64,000 nt of DNA from Pseudomonas sp. RIT-PI-q (GTDB lineage: Bacteria; Pseudomonadota; Gammaproteobacteria; Pseudomonadales; Pseudomonadaceae), in contig NZ_LHPC01000039.1 of assembly GCF_001297125.1 (NCBI RefSeq), forward strand, positions 1-64,000. Direction: 5' to 3'. The first letter of the stretch is position 1. Each line of letters starts with the position of its first letter. The notes below the pieces were generated by a model that saw nothing but the letters and a program-made list of their open reading frames with translations, was not told the origin of the DNA and did no database searches. The translations under genes were made by a program, and so were the position numbers. Below, piece by piece: positions 25,442-34,955 of this stretch.

Positions 25442-25472
25442 TTGACCTTGCCCGCATGGCAAGGTTGATCCT
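25442..25472 (+). promoter_or_regulatory. CueR-type promoter of copA
   Basis: TTGACC (25442-25447) is followed by the dyad CCTTGCC-CGCAT-GGCAAGG (25446-25464) and a weak -10 near 25467, with 19-base spacing. It points toward copA at 25502 and mirrors the copZ site. Confidence 0.82.
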
Positions 25473-25501
25473 GTAGATATCTTCTACAGGGAGCGTGACC
25501 G

Positions 25502-27895
25502 ATGTCCGAATCCACCACTTTCGATCTGCCGATTGCCGGCATGACCTGCGCCAGTTGCGCCGGGCGTGTCGAGCGTGCCTTGAGCAAAGTCATCGGCGCC
25601 AGTGCTGTCAGCGTCAACCTGGCCACTGAACAGGCCCGGGTCCAGGCGCCCAGCGACAGTCTGCCGGCCTTGATGGACGCCGTGCAGCAAGCCGGCTACA
25701 GCGTGCCGCAACAGAGCCTGGAATTGAGCATCGATGGCATGACCTGCGCGTCGTGTGTCGGCCGGGTCGAACGGGCGCTGGCCAAAGTGCCGGGGGTGAA
25801 AAGCGTCAGCGTCAACCTGGCCAACGAACGCGCCCACCTCGAACTGCTCGGTCAGATCGATCCGCAAACCTTGATCGCTGCCGTGACCAAGGCCGGTTAC
25901 AGCGCCAGCGTCTGGGAAGTCGAACACCCGCAAACCGACAATCAACAAGCCCGTCTGCACCGTGAGCGCTGGGTCTTGATCATGGCGATCGCCCTCGCCT
26001 TGCCGCTGGTGTTGCCGATGTTGCTACAACCGTTCGGCGTGCACTGGATGCTCCCGGCCTGGGTGCAATTTGCCTTGGCCACACCGGTGCAATTCATCTT
26101 CGGTGCGCGCTTTTATGTGGCCGCCTGGAAAGCCGTGCGCGCCGGTGCCGGCAATATGGATTTGCTGGTCGCCCTCGGCACCAGCGCCGGTTACGGCTTG
26201 AGTCTTTACCAATGGGCCACCGCCGCCGGGGGCATGCCGCACCTGTATTTCGAAGCCTCTGCGGTGGTCATCGCCTTGGTGCTGCTGGGCAAATACCTGG
26301 AAAGCCGCGCCAAGCGCCAGACCGCCAGCGCCATTCGCGCCCTCGAAGCCTTGCGCCCGGAGCGGGCGATTCAAGTGATCGACGGCCGCGAACAGGATGT
26401 CGCCATCAGTGCGTTGCGCCTCAACGACCTCGTGATGGTCAAACCCGGTGAACGTTTCCCGGTCGACGGTGAAGTGGTCGAAGGCCAGAGCCACGCCGAC
26501 GAAGCGCTGATCAGCGGCGAAAGCCTGCCGGTGCCCAAACAACCTGGTGACAAGGTCACCGGCGGCGCGATCAATGGCGAAGGCCGGTTGCTGGTGCGTC
26601 CCCAGGCGCTCGGCGCGGAAACCGTGCTGGCGCGCATCATCCGTCTGGTGGAGGACGCTCAAGCCGCAAAAGCGCCCATCCAGAAACTGGTGGATAAAGT
26701 CAGCCAGGTCTTCGTACCCGTGGTTCTGCTGCTGGCCTTGGCCACCTTGATCGGCTGGTGGTTGTATGGCGCGCCGATAGAAACGGCATTGATCAACGCC
26801 GTCGCGGTGCTGGTGATCGCCTGCCCTTGCGCACTGGGGCTGGCCACGCCGACCGCGATCATGGCCGGCACTGGCGTCGCAGCGCGCTACGGGATTTTGA
26901 TCAAGGACGCCGAAGCGCTGGAACGTGCGCATGAAGTCAGCGCGGTGGTGTTCGACAAGACCGGTACGCTGACCTCGGGTGCTCCGCGCATCGCGCATCT
27001 GAGCGCCATCGACACTGACGAAGCCACCCTGCTGCAAATGGCCGGCGCCCTGCAACGCGGCAGTGAACACCCGCTGGCGAAGGCGGTGCTGGATGCTTGC
27101 GCCGAACGCGGTTTGAACGTGGCCGATGTCACCGACAGCCAATCGCTGACCGGGCGCGGCATTGCTGGCTCGTTAAAGGGTCGTCGGTTGGCCTTGGGCA
27201 ATCGTCGCCTGTTGCAAGAAAGCGGTTTGAGCGCAGGTGAATTGGCTGACTCGGCAACAGCCTGGGAAACCGAAGGCCGGACCCTGTCCTGGCTGATCGA
27301 ACAAAGCCCCGAGTCGCGAGTGCTGGGCCTGTTTGCCTTTGGCGACACGCTCAAACCCGGCGCCCTGCAAGCCGTTCAACAACTCAGCGCACGGAACATC
27401 AGCAGCCACCTGCTAACCGGCGACAACCGTGGCAGTGCCAAAGTGGTGGCCGAGGCACTGGGCATCAGCGATGTCCACGCCGAAGTGCTGCCAGCCGACA
27501 AAGCCGCCACCGTCGCCCTACTGAAGAAAACCGGGGTGGTCGCGATGGTCGGCGATGGCATCAACGACGCCCCGGCCCTGGCGGCCGCCGATATCGGCAT
27601 TGCCATGGGCGGTGGCACCGACGTGGCCATGCACGCGGCCGGGATCACCCTGATGCGCGGCGATCCACGGCTGGTGCCGGCGGCGCTGGAAATCAGCCGC
27701 AAGACCTACGCGAAGATTCGCCAGAACCTGTTCTGGGCCTTTGTCTACAACCTGATCGGTATTCCGCTGGCAGCCTTCGGCTTCCTCAATCCGGTGCTGG
27801 CCGGCGCTGCCATGGCGTTGTCGAGCGTCAGCGTGGTGAGCAATGCGCTACTGTTGAAAACCTGGAAACCCAAGGATCTGGAGGACACCCAATGA
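25502..27895 (+). CDS. copA: Copper-exporting P1B-type ATPase CopA
   Basis: A 797-residue Cu(I)-exporting P-type ATPase of the inner membrane. Two N-terminal HMA domains carry GMTCASCAGRVERAL (about 13) and GMTCASCVGRVERAL (about 80). The core has the actuator loop ISGESLPV, the membrane copper site IACPCALGLATPT, the phosphorylation motif VFDKTGTLT and the hinge VGDGINDAPALA. Length with two HMA domains is typical of pseudomonads. The ATG follows GGGAG. Its last codons overlap cueR by four bases, giving a copA-cueR operon that responds to copper through the promoter at 25442. Confidence 0.95.
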   Translation: MSESTTFDLPIAGMTCASCAGRVERALSKVIGASAVSVNLATEQARVQAPSDSLPALMDAVQQAGYSVPQQSLELSIDGMTCASCVGRVERALAKVPGVKSVSVNLANERAHLELLGQIDPQTLIAAVTKAGYSASVWEVEHPQTDNQQARLHRERWVLIMAIALALPLVLPMLLQPFGVHWMLPAWVQFALATPVQFIFGARFYVAAWKAVRAGAGNMDLLVALGTSAGYGLSLYQWATAAGGMPHLYFEASAVVIALVLLGKYLESRAKRQTASAIRALEALRPERAIQVIDGREQDVAISALRLNDLVMVKPGERFPVDGEVVEGQSHADEALISGESLPVPKQPGDKVTGGAINGEGRLLVRPQALGAETVLARIIRLVEDAQAAKAPIQKLVDKVSQVFVPVVLLLALATLIGWWLYGAPIETALINAVAVLVIACPCALGLATPTAIMAGTGVAARYGILIKDAEALERAHEVSAVVFDKTGTLTSGAPRIAHLSAIDTDEATLLQMAGALQRGSEHPLAKAVLDACAERGLNVADVTDSQSLTGRGIAGSLKGRRLALGNRRLLQESGLSAGELADSATAWETEGRTLSWLIEQSPESRVLGLFAFGDTLKPGALQAVQQLSARNISSHLLTGDNRGSAKVVAEALGISDVHAEVLPADKAATVALLKKTGVVAMVGDGINDAPALAAADIGIAMGGGTDVAMHAAGITLMRGDPRLVPAALEISRKTYAKIRQNLFWAFVYNLIGIPLAAFGFLNPVLAGAAMALSSVSVVSNALLLKTWKPKDLEDTQ

Positions 27896-28305
27896 ACATC
27901 GGCCAAGCGGCCCGCGAAAGCGGCCTGAGCGCAAAGATGATCCGTTATTACGAGTCCATCGGTTTGCTCAAGGCCGCCCATCGCACCGACAGCGGGTATC
28001 GGATCTATGGCGACGACGACCTGCACACCCTGGCGTTTATCAAGCGGTCGCGGGATCTGGGTTTCTCACTGGAAGAGGTCGGCAAACTGCTGACCCTCTG
28101 GCAGGCCCGCCAGCGCGCCAGTGCCGACGTGAAGGCGTTGGCCCGCCAGCACATTGACGAGCTCAATCAGAAAATCCTCGAACTCGGTCAGTTGCGCGAC
28201 ACCCTGCAGGACCTGGTCGAGCATTGTCATGGCGACCATCGCCCGGACTGCCCGATTCTCAAGAACCTTGAGTCTGGCTGCTGCGCCGCACCCGCTCGCC
28301 CCTGA
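27892..28305 (+). CDS. cueR: Copper-responsive MerR-family regulator CueR
   Basis: A 137-residue MerR protein. The N-terminal NIGQAARESGLSAKMIRYYE and RTDSGYRIYGDDDL are typical of CueR, followed by the coiled coil and metal loop with cysteines in RPDCPILKNLESGCC. The pair of cysteines spaced as in Cu(I) sensors supports copper specificity. The start overlaps the copA stop (ATGA), so translation is coupled. Its 3' end overlaps the convergent MFS gene by 47 bases. Confidence 0.93.
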   Translation: MNIGQAARESGLSAKMIRYYESIGLLKAAHRTDSGYRIYGDDDLHTLAFIKRSRDLGFSLEEVGKLLTLWQARQRASADVKALARQHIDELNQKILELGQLRDTLQDLVEHCHGDHRPDCPILKNLESGCCAAPARP

Positions 28306-29473
28306 TGGCCAACCCCTTCACCACCAGCAACGTGGTGAGGGGAATGCCGTGGAACAGCAGCACCACGGCACCCGGCGTCCACCACGAATAGAACGGCGCG
28401 GCGATCAGCATGCCGACGCCGAACCCGGTCATTTGCAGCAGGGTCAGGAAGCTGAAAATCGGCAAGCGCAGGCTGTCCGGCTCACGTTGCAGACGCGACA
28501 TCAGGCCGACTTCCGAAAAGCCGTCGCCCAATCCCGCCGGCAACGCAAACAGCAGCAAACCGTAGAGCGTGTGCTGCTGGAACATCAGGATGAAGCCGCA
28601 GGACATCAGCAACACGCCGAAGAAGAATCGCCGCTCCAGGTTCACGTTGTCCGAGCCTTTCAGGCGGCTGGCGATCCGCGCACCGATGAGTTTGCCGCTG
28701 GCCCAGACCGCCAGCATCAGCCCCAGCGTGGTGCTGGCCGACTCGGGTGTCAGCCATTTGGAAATGATCGGGAAACCCACGTTGTGCGCAGCGCTGCCAA
28801 GGGTGTCGGCCATGGCGACCGCGAGCATCGCGGCCACCACCGGTGTGCTGCGCAAGCCTTGGCGCAGGGCTGACCACTCTCCCCGCTGATTGGTTGAATC
28901 GACACTGGGCGCGGGCTGGGAAAACCGCAGCGGCACAATGAACAGCGCCGCCAGCAGATACGTGACGACGTTCAACGCGAACACCGTTTCAAAGCCGAAC
29001 GCCGCCACCAACAGCCCTGCCACCAGACTTCCACCGACCATTGCCGCTGAAGACGCCGAGGTGATCCAGGCGTTGGTCTTAAGCAAGTGTTCGCCGTCGA
29101 TCAAGTGTGGCAACTGGCTGTTGAGGCCAATGGCGAACATCGAATTACCGAACCCCAGGCCGAAGGCGATCACCGGTAGCAGCAGTGCTTGTTGCGCGAC
29201 TGGCAACACCAGCAACAGACCCAGCAACACAGCACGCAGGATATCGAAGGCAATCAGCGGCAGGCGCCCGGTCCAGCGCCGGTAAAAAGTGGTGCCGATG
29301 AGACTGGCAAAAATGCCTCCGCCGACGCGGCTGGCGAGAAAGATGCCGACGCTCATGGCGCTGTTGCTGAGCAAGTAGACGTAAGTGGCCAGGGCGACCA
29401 TGTTGAGGAAGGCACCGAAGTCCGAGATCAGACGGGCGCAAATGATCAGTTGAGCGTTGCGGGTGGAGTTCAC
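28259..29473 (-). CDS. MFS transporter, MFS_3/enterobactin-exporter-like
   Basis: A 404-residue major facilitator with about twelve helices (ICARLISDFGAFLNMVALAT at the start; GLGFGNSMFAIGLNSQLP near helix 4-5). The type resembles EntS-like exporters, but the substrate is unclear. A GTG start at 29473 is chosen because AAGGA lies 6 bases upstream and the longer frame reads through a REP. The 3' end overlaps the convergent cueR by 47 bases. No cotranscribed partner. Confidence 0.84.
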   Translation of the reverse strand: MNSTRNAQLIICARLISDFGAFLNMVALATYVYLLSNSAMSVGIFLASRVGGGIFASLIGTTFYRRWTGRLPLIAFDILRAVLLGLLLVLPVAQQALLLPVIAFGLGFGNSMFAIGLNSQLPHLIDGEHLLKTNAWITSASSAAMVGGSLVAGLLVAAFGFETVFALNVVTYLLAALFIVPLRFSQPAPSVDSTNQRGEWSALRQGLRSTPVVAAMLAVAMADTLGSAAHNVGFPIISKWLTPESASTTLGLMLAVWASGKLIGARIASRLKGSDNVNLERRFFFGVLLMSCGFILMFQQHTLYGLLLFALPAGLGDGFSEVGLMSRLQREPDSLRLPIFSFLTLLQMTGFGVGMLIAAPFYSWWTPGAVVLLFHGIPLTTLLVVKGLAIRGERVRRSSQTQGS

Positions 29474-29504
29474 ATTCAATCCTTGAGTGTGGGTAGAGGC
29501 TGCA

Positions 29505-29606
29505 CTGTAGGAGCGAGCTTGCTCGCGATGGTCGTCAACGATAATGCGGTGAGCCTGACACGGCGCGGTGTTCTCGGGTTTTTCGCGAGCGAGCTCGCTC
29601 CTACAG
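29505..29606. repeat. REPIN: inverted REP pair, longer loop
   Basis: CTGTAGGAGCGAGCTTGCTC and its complement TTCGCGAGCGAGCTCGCTCC enclose about 55 bases. A further stem GCCGGGTTTTT-like element at about 29622-29650 follows, next to the kinase stop. Confidence 0.88.
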
Positions 29607-29657
29607 GGTGTGGGGGTTACGAAAAACCCGGCCGAAGCCGGGTTTCTGATTAACCGA

Positions 29658-30551
29658 TCACTGCATCCAGGGCGGAGGCGGTTCTTCGGTTTTGCCTGGG
29701 GGCGCGTCATCAGCGGCGCGCACCGCTTGCTTGCGCTCTTCATCGAGGCGTGCAGCCTCGATTTCGCGCATGATCCCGCCAACGTCGGCGATCTCTTCCG
29801 GCTCGTCGAACTCGCCGGTCAAGAGGCTGGCCGGGTGCAAGGTGCCGGCTTCGTACAACGCCCACATTTCCTTGGCGTACTTGGTCTTTTTCAACTCCGG
29901 CGCAAACCGCCCGAAGTAGGACGCCATGTTGCCCACGTCCCGCTCCAGCATGTTGAACGCGTGGTTGTTGCCCGCCGCGTCGACTGCTTGCGGCAAGTCG
30001 ATGATCACCGGGCCGGTCGGGGTCAGCAGCACGTTGAACTCGGACAAGTCACCGTGCACCAGGCCGGTACACAACATCAGCACGATCTGCGAGATCAGGA
30101 ACGCGTGATACTCGCGCGCCTGGTCCGGTTCCAGCACCACGTCGTTGAGACGCGGCGCGGCATCGCCGTACTCGTCGGCCACCAGTTCCATCAGCAACAC
30201 GCCTTCCAGGAAGTCGTAAGGCTTGGGAACCCGCACGCCAGCACCGGCCAAACGGAACAACGCCGCTACTTCGGCGTTCTGCCAGGCGTCTTCGGTTTCT
30301 TTCTTGCCGAACTTGGAACCCTTGGCCATCGCCCGGGCCTGACGGCTGTTGCGTACCTTGCGGCCTTCCTGATATTCGGCCGCCTGGCGGAAACTGCGTT
30401 TGTTCGCCTCCTTGTAGACCTTCGCGCAACGTAGCTCGTTACCGCAGCGCACCACATAAACAGCTGCTTCTTTACCACTCATGAGTGGGCGCAGCACCTC
30501 GTCGACCAGACCGTCCTCGATCAGGGGTTCAATGCGTTTTGGAGTCTTCAT
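29658..30551 (-). CDS. RIO1-family serine/threonine protein kinase
   Basis: A 297-residue RIO kinase. The glycine-loop/lysine part is GKEAAVYVVRCGNELRCAKV (about 27-46), the RIO hinge region is VADEYGDAAPRLNDVVLEP, the catalytic loop is GLVHGDLSEFNVLL (near 190) and the metal-binding IIDLPQAVD follows. The C-terminus is proline-rich (PPPPWMQ). Bacterial RIO1 members are cytosolic and of unknown target; archaeal and eukaryotic ones act in ribosome maturation. Stands alone. Confidence 0.9.
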   Translation of the reverse strand: MKTPKRIEPLIEDGLVDEVLRPLMSGKEAAVYVVRCGNELRCAKVYKEANKRSFRQAAEYQEGRKVRNSRQARAMAKGSKFGKKETEDAWQNAEVAALFRLAGAGVRVPKPYDFLEGVLLMELVADEYGDAAPRLNDVVLEPDQAREYHAFLISQIVLMLCTGLVHGDLSEFNVLLTPTGPVIIDLPQAVDAAGNNHAFNMLERDVGNMASYFGRFAPELKKTKYAKEMWALYEAGTLHPASLLTGEFDEPEEIADVGGIMREIEAARLDEERKQAVRAADDAPPGKTEEPPPPWMQ

Positions 30552-31007
30552 CAGCTTTTATTGTGGGTCCTTTATTACCAAACACGCGAAAGTCATTCGT
30601 TATACGGCAATCCACTCATTCGGGGGAGGGGTTGCCGACCTATGAACGCTGCCATGAACATCTAGAAGCACACAATGTGCCGGAAAAACCCGGCAAACCC
30701 ACCGCCCGTCATCCGCCGTGCAGAATCATAGCTGAGCCTGTGTCACGTGTTGCTGTAGGGCTTTGAGGGCATTTGCGACAGAAGCTGACACCTCAATTCA
30801 TACCCTTCGTAGGATTTTTCTCAATAAGCCTCAATTTCCGCCTCCAGCAGCCGAAGTCCTCAGTGACAGAGTGATTTGTCCGACAATCGTTTCGACAGAA
30901 AACAACGATGGCGCACCAGGGAACCCGGTGATCAAAAACGTTTACGGCTGCCAATAATCCGCGAGTCATCTGCACTGCGTGGGCCTACAAGAAAATCTGG
31001 AGCGCGG
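30552..31007. other. Gap between RIO kinase and chemoreceptor, 456 bases
   Basis: A divergent intergenic stretch. It holds a small hairpin (GCCGG-AAAAA-CCCGGC-like, about 30679-30694) and AT-rich parts near 30805-30850, but no coding frame with a ribosome site and no clear sigma-28 promoter for the chemoreceptor. Confidence 0.5.
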
Positions 31008-32954
31008 ATGAACATCAAACAGAAGTTGACCTGGGCGTTTGCAATCATCGCCTGCCTGCCGGTGGTGCTGGTCGCTACCCTCGTTGTGCTGAACTTGCGC
31101 AGTGATGCCAAGGACGAATTCGTCGACAGCAGCGGCCGCGAAATCCGTCAGGTCAGCAATGCCATGCAGCTGTTCTTCGACGGCATCAGCCAGAACGTCG
31201 AATACCTGGCCAAACAACCGCTGATCAAGAACTCGGATGACAGCCTCAAGACTTACATGAGCGCCAACGCCGAGAGCATTCCTCAGGGCGAGATGGACAA
31301 AAAGATCTTCGGCTTCCTGCAGGACCTGGGTAACGCCCATCCGTCCTATGCCTACGCCATCATCGGTACTGCCGCCGGCGGTTACGTGTCGTGGCCGGAC
31401 GATGCCAAGCTGGCCAACTACGATCCGCGCCTGCGCCCCTGGTATAAGGCGGCCCAGGCCAAACCGGGCAAGCCGTTCCGCACCGAGGCTTACTACTGGG
31501 CCGAAAATGACACGTCCTACGTCAGCACCGTACGCACCGTCGACAACAAGCTGGGCACCAACGGCGGCGTGGTCAGCATCGACGTGTCGCTCAAACAGAT
31601 GACCGAACTCGTCAAACAGATCAAGCTGGGTGAAAGCGGTTACCTGATGCTGCTGGAAAACTCCGGCACCGTACTGGTCGATCCGAAGCAACCGGAACAC
31701 AACTTCAAGGCACTGAGCAGCCTGGGCGAAGGCTATGCACAACTGGCCAAGGCCGGCAAAGGCCTGGTCGAAGTCGAGCTGAACGGTGAGCGCTACATGG
31801 CCAACGTCTGGCCGTCGGAGCAATTGGGCTGGACCTTCATCGGCCTGATCAAACAGAACGACGTAATGAGCGCCGCGACCCAACTGACCTGGTTGATCGC
31901 GATCATTGCCGCCGTCCTGGCAGCCATCTTCGCCGTTGTGGGTGCCAGTTTCGCCAGCGTCATCGTGCGGCCGATCCGCAGTGTGGCCGATGGCCTGGAA
32001 GGCATCGCCCAAGGTGAAGGCGACCTGACCAAGAACCTGCAAATCCGTGGCAGCGACGAAACCGCGCAACTGGCGAACTGGTTCAACCAGTTCCTGGCGG
32101 CGATTCGCAACCTGATCCAGAGCATCGGCGGCGCCGCGACCAAGATCCTCGCCACCTCCAAGAGCTCGACCCAGGTCTCCAGCGACATGGCCGAAGCGGC
32201 CGGGCGCCAGCGTGAAGCGGTGGACATGGTGTCCACGGCCTTCCACGAGATGGTCGCCACCGCCAACGAAGTCGCACGCTCTTGCAGCCAGGCGGCGGAA
32301 TCCGCCGACAGTGGCCAACGCCAGGCGCGCGAAGGTCAGCAGCAGATTGATGCGGCAGTGACCAGTGTCGATCGCCTGAGCCAGGAAATCGAACAGTCGG
32401 CCCAGTCGATGCAACAACTGGAACGCGACAGCAACGACATCCAGTCGATCCTCGGGACCATCCGCTCGATCGCCGAACAGACCAACCTGCTGGCGCTGAA
32501 CGCGGCCATCGAAGCCGCGCGGGCCGGTGAGCAAGGTCGCGGTTTTGCGGTGGTGGCGGACGAAGTACGGGCGCTGGCCAAGCGCACGGCGGATTCCACG
32601 GCGGAAATCGACGGCCTGCTCGGCAACCTCGCCAAGCGCACCAGCCAGGTGACGCAGCAGATGCATGCGAGCCTGGAAGTGTCCCAGCAATCGGTGACCC
32701 GCATCGGCGAAGCGCGCAGCAGCTTTGGCTTGATTCGTGAGTCGGTGGATGTGATTCGCGACATGAACACGCAGATCGCCACGGCGGCGGAACAACAGCA
32801 TCAGGTGGCCGAAGACATCAATCGGCACATCAGCCAGATTCATGGTGATGCGCAGTTGGTGGCGGAACTGGCGAACTCGGCGCGGCTGGATTCGCAGAGC
32901 CTGGCCGGGTTGTCGAATGAGCTGGATGGGTTGGTTCGGCGGTTCAGGACCTGA
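31008..32954 (+). CDS. Methyl-accepting chemotaxis protein with dCache sensor
   Basis: A 648-residue chemoreceptor. Helix 1 (about 8-30) is followed by a dCache periplasmic domain (about 35-290), a second helix (about 300-325), HAMP, and the signalling domain with the tip GRGFAVVADEVRALAKRT. The sensor has the RLRPWYKAA motif and a distal VSIDVSL aspartate, as in the PctA/McpU/TlpQ group that binds amino acids or polyamines; the acidic WAENDTS after it is closer to my memory of polyamine receptors. GGAG is 6 bases before the ATG. Ligand is inference. Confidence 0.9.
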   Translation: MNIKQKLTWAFAIIACLPVVLVATLVVLNLRSDAKDEFVDSSGREIRQVSNAMQLFFDGISQNVEYLAKQPLIKNSDDSLKTYMSANAESIPQGEMDKKIFGFLQDLGNAHPSYAYAIIGTAAGGYVSWPDDAKLANYDPRLRPWYKAAQAKPGKPFRTEAYYWAENDTSYVSTVRTVDNKLGTNGGVVSIDVSLKQMTELVKQIKLGESGYLMLLENSGTVLVDPKQPEHNFKALSSLGEGYAQLAKAGKGLVEVELNGERYMANVWPSEQLGWTFIGLIKQNDVMSAATQLTWLIAIIAAVLAAIFAVVGASFASVIVRPIRSVADGLEGIAQGEGDLTKNLQIRGSDETAQLANWFNQFLAAIRNLIQSIGGAATKILATSKSSTQVSSDMAEAAGRQREAVDMVSTAFHEMVATANEVARSCSQAAESADSGQRQAREGQQQIDAAVTSVDRLSQEIEQSAQSMQQLERDSNDIQSILGTIRSIAEQTNLLALNAAIEAARAGEQGRGFAVVADEVRALAKRTADSTAEIDGLLGNLAKRTSQVTQQMHASLEVSQQSVTRIGEARSSFGLIRESVDVIRDMNTQIATAAEQQHQVAEDINRHISQIHGDAQLVAELANSARLDSQSLAGLSNELDGLVRRFRT

Positions 32955-32983
32955 TCCTCAATCCCGGTGGCCGCATCGCGGCC

Positions 32984-33054
32984 AATCGCGGGCAAGCCCG
33001 CTCCCACAGGGTTTTGCACTGTCCTTGTGGGAGCGGGCTTGCCCGCGATGAGGC
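32984..33054. repeat. REPIN: inverted REP pair
   Basis: ATCGCGGGCAAGCCCGCTCC and its complement around GGGTTTTGCACTGTCC, between convergent chemoreceptor and AraC genes. Confidence 0.9.
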
Positions 33055-33056
33055 CG

Positions 33057-33848
33057 TCACTGTTTGAACAACTCTCCCGGGGTAAACCCGAACAAACTCT
33101 TGAACGCCGCAATAAACGCTGACGTCGAGTCATACCCGCAAGACAGCGCGGCATTGGTCACGCTGTCGCCCTCCTCCAGCAAACTCAACGACGACAGCAG
33201 CCGCATCCGCTGCCGCCACCCTCGAAAGCTCAAGCCTGTCTCGCGCTGAAACAAGCGCATCAAGGTCTTCTCCGACGTCCCCAACCGCTGCGCCCATTCC
33301 TGCAAGGTCACGTTGCGCTCCGGGCTTTCGATCAGTTCGTTGCACAACCCCAGCAACCGCTGATGTCGCGGCAACGGCAGGGAAAAGCCGACCTCCGGCA
33401 AACTCGCCAACTGATCCAGCAGCACATTCACCAGCCGCGACTCCTGGCTGTCGCCTTGCGGGTATTCCACGGGCAGCAGGCAAAAACTCTTGATCAGCTC
33501 CCGCGCCAACGGCGTCACTTCCAGCACCCGGCAACGCCCGTCCGCCCATGCGCAATCCTCGCGGCGCACATACAGGCTGCGCATCTCGGCGCGCATCGAG
33601 GTCACGACCTGATGCTCCAGATCCGCCGGAATCCAGATCCCCCACTGCGGCGGCGCAAAGAAACTGCCCTCGGCCGTGTGCACACCGAGCACGCCGCTGA
33701 TGGCGTAGGAAAACTGTACCCAGTCGTGACGATGCGGCGGCGTCCACGAACCGGCGTTCAGGCTTTCCGCACGGGCATACAGCGCACGCGGCAACGCCGA
33801 CAGCGTCGGAATCGTCCGTTCGAGGGAAATTTGTCCGTTAGTCGGCAT
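33057..33848 (-). CDS. AraC-family regulator with cupin sensor domain
   Basis: A 263-residue AraC protein. The N-terminal cupin-like sensing part (PPHRHDWVQFSYAISGVLGV) is followed by two helix-turn-helix motifs (about 175-260: NVTLQEWAQRLGTSEKTLMR and DSVTNAALSCGYDSTSAFIA ending FGFTPGELF). It is divergent from the bile-acid-type symporter gene with about 85 bases between the starts, and probably controls it. Confidence 0.88.
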   Translation of the reverse strand: MPTNGQISLERTIPTLSALPRALYARAESLNAGSWTPPHRHDWVQFSYAISGVLGVHTAEGSFFAPPQWGIWIPADLEHQVVTSMRAEMRSLYVRREDCAWADGRCRVLEVTPLARELIKSFCLLPVEYPQGDSQESRLVNVLLDQLASLPEVGFSLPLPRHQRLLGLCNELIESPERNVTLQEWAQRLGTSEKTLMRLFQRETGLSFRGWRQRMRLLSSLSLLEEGDSVTNAALSCGYDSTSAFIAAFKSLFGFTPGELFKQ

Positions 33849-33932
33849 TGATTGGCCTTATGTCGCAAGACGGCTGACAAGGCCGACGTTAGGCTAAGTC
33901 ACCATTTCTTACAAATGTATTCGGTGCCTGTC

Positions 33933-34955
33933 ATGCATGCCTTCAAACACCTCAAACGCGTCGTCACCGACTGGTTCTTGTGCGGCATGCTGATCGCCAC
34001 GCTGCTGTCGTATTTCTTCCCGAGCTTCGGCGCCACCGGCGGTGGCATGCATGCCGAGTACGTGATCAACATCGGTGTGTTCCTGGTGTTCTTCCTGCAC
34101 GGGGTCAACCTGTCCAGCGAGCAGATCAGCCAGGGTTTGAAAAACTGGAAGCTGCACGTCATGGTCCAGGGTTTCACCTTTGCGGTGTTTCCGCTGATCT
34201 GGCTGCTCAGCGACAAGCTGCTCGGTTCGCACATTCCTTCGCTGCTGATGCTTGGTTTCCTGTACCTCTGCGCCCTGCCCTCGACCATTTCATCTTCCGT
34301 GGCCCTGACCGGCAGCGCGGGCGGTAACGTGCCGGCGGCGATCCTGAATGCGAGCCTGTCCAGCGTGCTGGGGATTTTCATTACGCCGTTACTGGTGAGC
34401 TTCGTGGTCGGCAGCGGGGCGGGTGGCATCGACCTCGGTTCAACCCTGCTCGACCTCTGCGCCATGCTGTTGTTGCCGCTGGTGCTCGGGCCATTGGTGC
34501 GGCCGGTTTTCGGCCAGTTTTTCGCCCGGCACCAGCGCTACACCTACGTCGTCGACAAGCTGGTGATCCTGCTGCTGGTGTACGCGGCGTTCTGCAATTC
34601 GATGGCGTCGGGGGTGTGGCAGCAACAGGGCGACAGCGTGATTCTCACCGCGCTGATTGGCAGTGCGATGCTGCTGGCGGTGATCCTGTGGATGACCACC
34701 CGCACCGCGCGCGCCTTGAAGTTCAGCCAGGCCGATGAGATCGCGGCCGTGTTCTGCGCCAGCAAAAAATCCCTGGCGGCGGGTGCGCCGATGGCGGCGT
34801 TGATCTTCGGTGCCAACCCCGGCCTGGGGCTGATCCTGCTGCCGATCATGATCTACCACCCGTTGCAGCTGATCGTCTGCTCGGTGATGGCCGAGAGTTA
34901 CGCCAACCGCAAACACACCGTGCCGCAGGATGCCGAACTGCTCAGCGCTCGATAA
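33933..34955 (+). CDS. Bile acid:sodium symporter family protein (BASS, SBF-like)
   Basis: A 340-residue ten-helix inner-membrane transporter of the BASS/SBF-like (YfeH type) family. Family blocks are DWFLCGMLIATLLSYFFP at the start, FFLHGVNLSSEQISQGLKN near 60, LCALPSTISSSVALTGSAGG near 115 and CASKKSLAAGAPMAALIFG near 290. Family members import organic anions with sodium. The ATG at 33933 gives the typical N-terminus; an ATG at 33915 is possible. The last 14 bases overlap the convergent thiolase gene. Confidence 0.87.
   Translation: MHAFKHLKRVVTDWFLCGMLIATLLSYFFPSFGATGGGMHAEYVINIGVFLVFFLHGVNLSSEQISQGLKNWKLHVMVQGFTFAVFPLIWLLSDKLLGSHIPSLLMLGFLYLCALPSTISSSVALTGSAGGNVPAAILNASLSSVLGIFITPLLVSFVVGSGAGGIDLGSTLLDLCAMLLLPLVLGPLVRPVFGQFFARHQRYTYVVDKLVILLLVYAAFCNSMASGVWQQQGDSVILTALIGSAMLLAVILWMTTRTARALKFSQADEIAAVFCASKKSLAAGAPMAALIFGANPGLGLILLPIMIYHPLQLIVCSVMAESYANRKHTVPQDAELLSAR

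Noticed and set aside
30966..32843. 625-residue minus-strand frame over the chemoreceptor gene
   Set aside because: Antisense shadow of the MCP signalling domain, no domain of its own.
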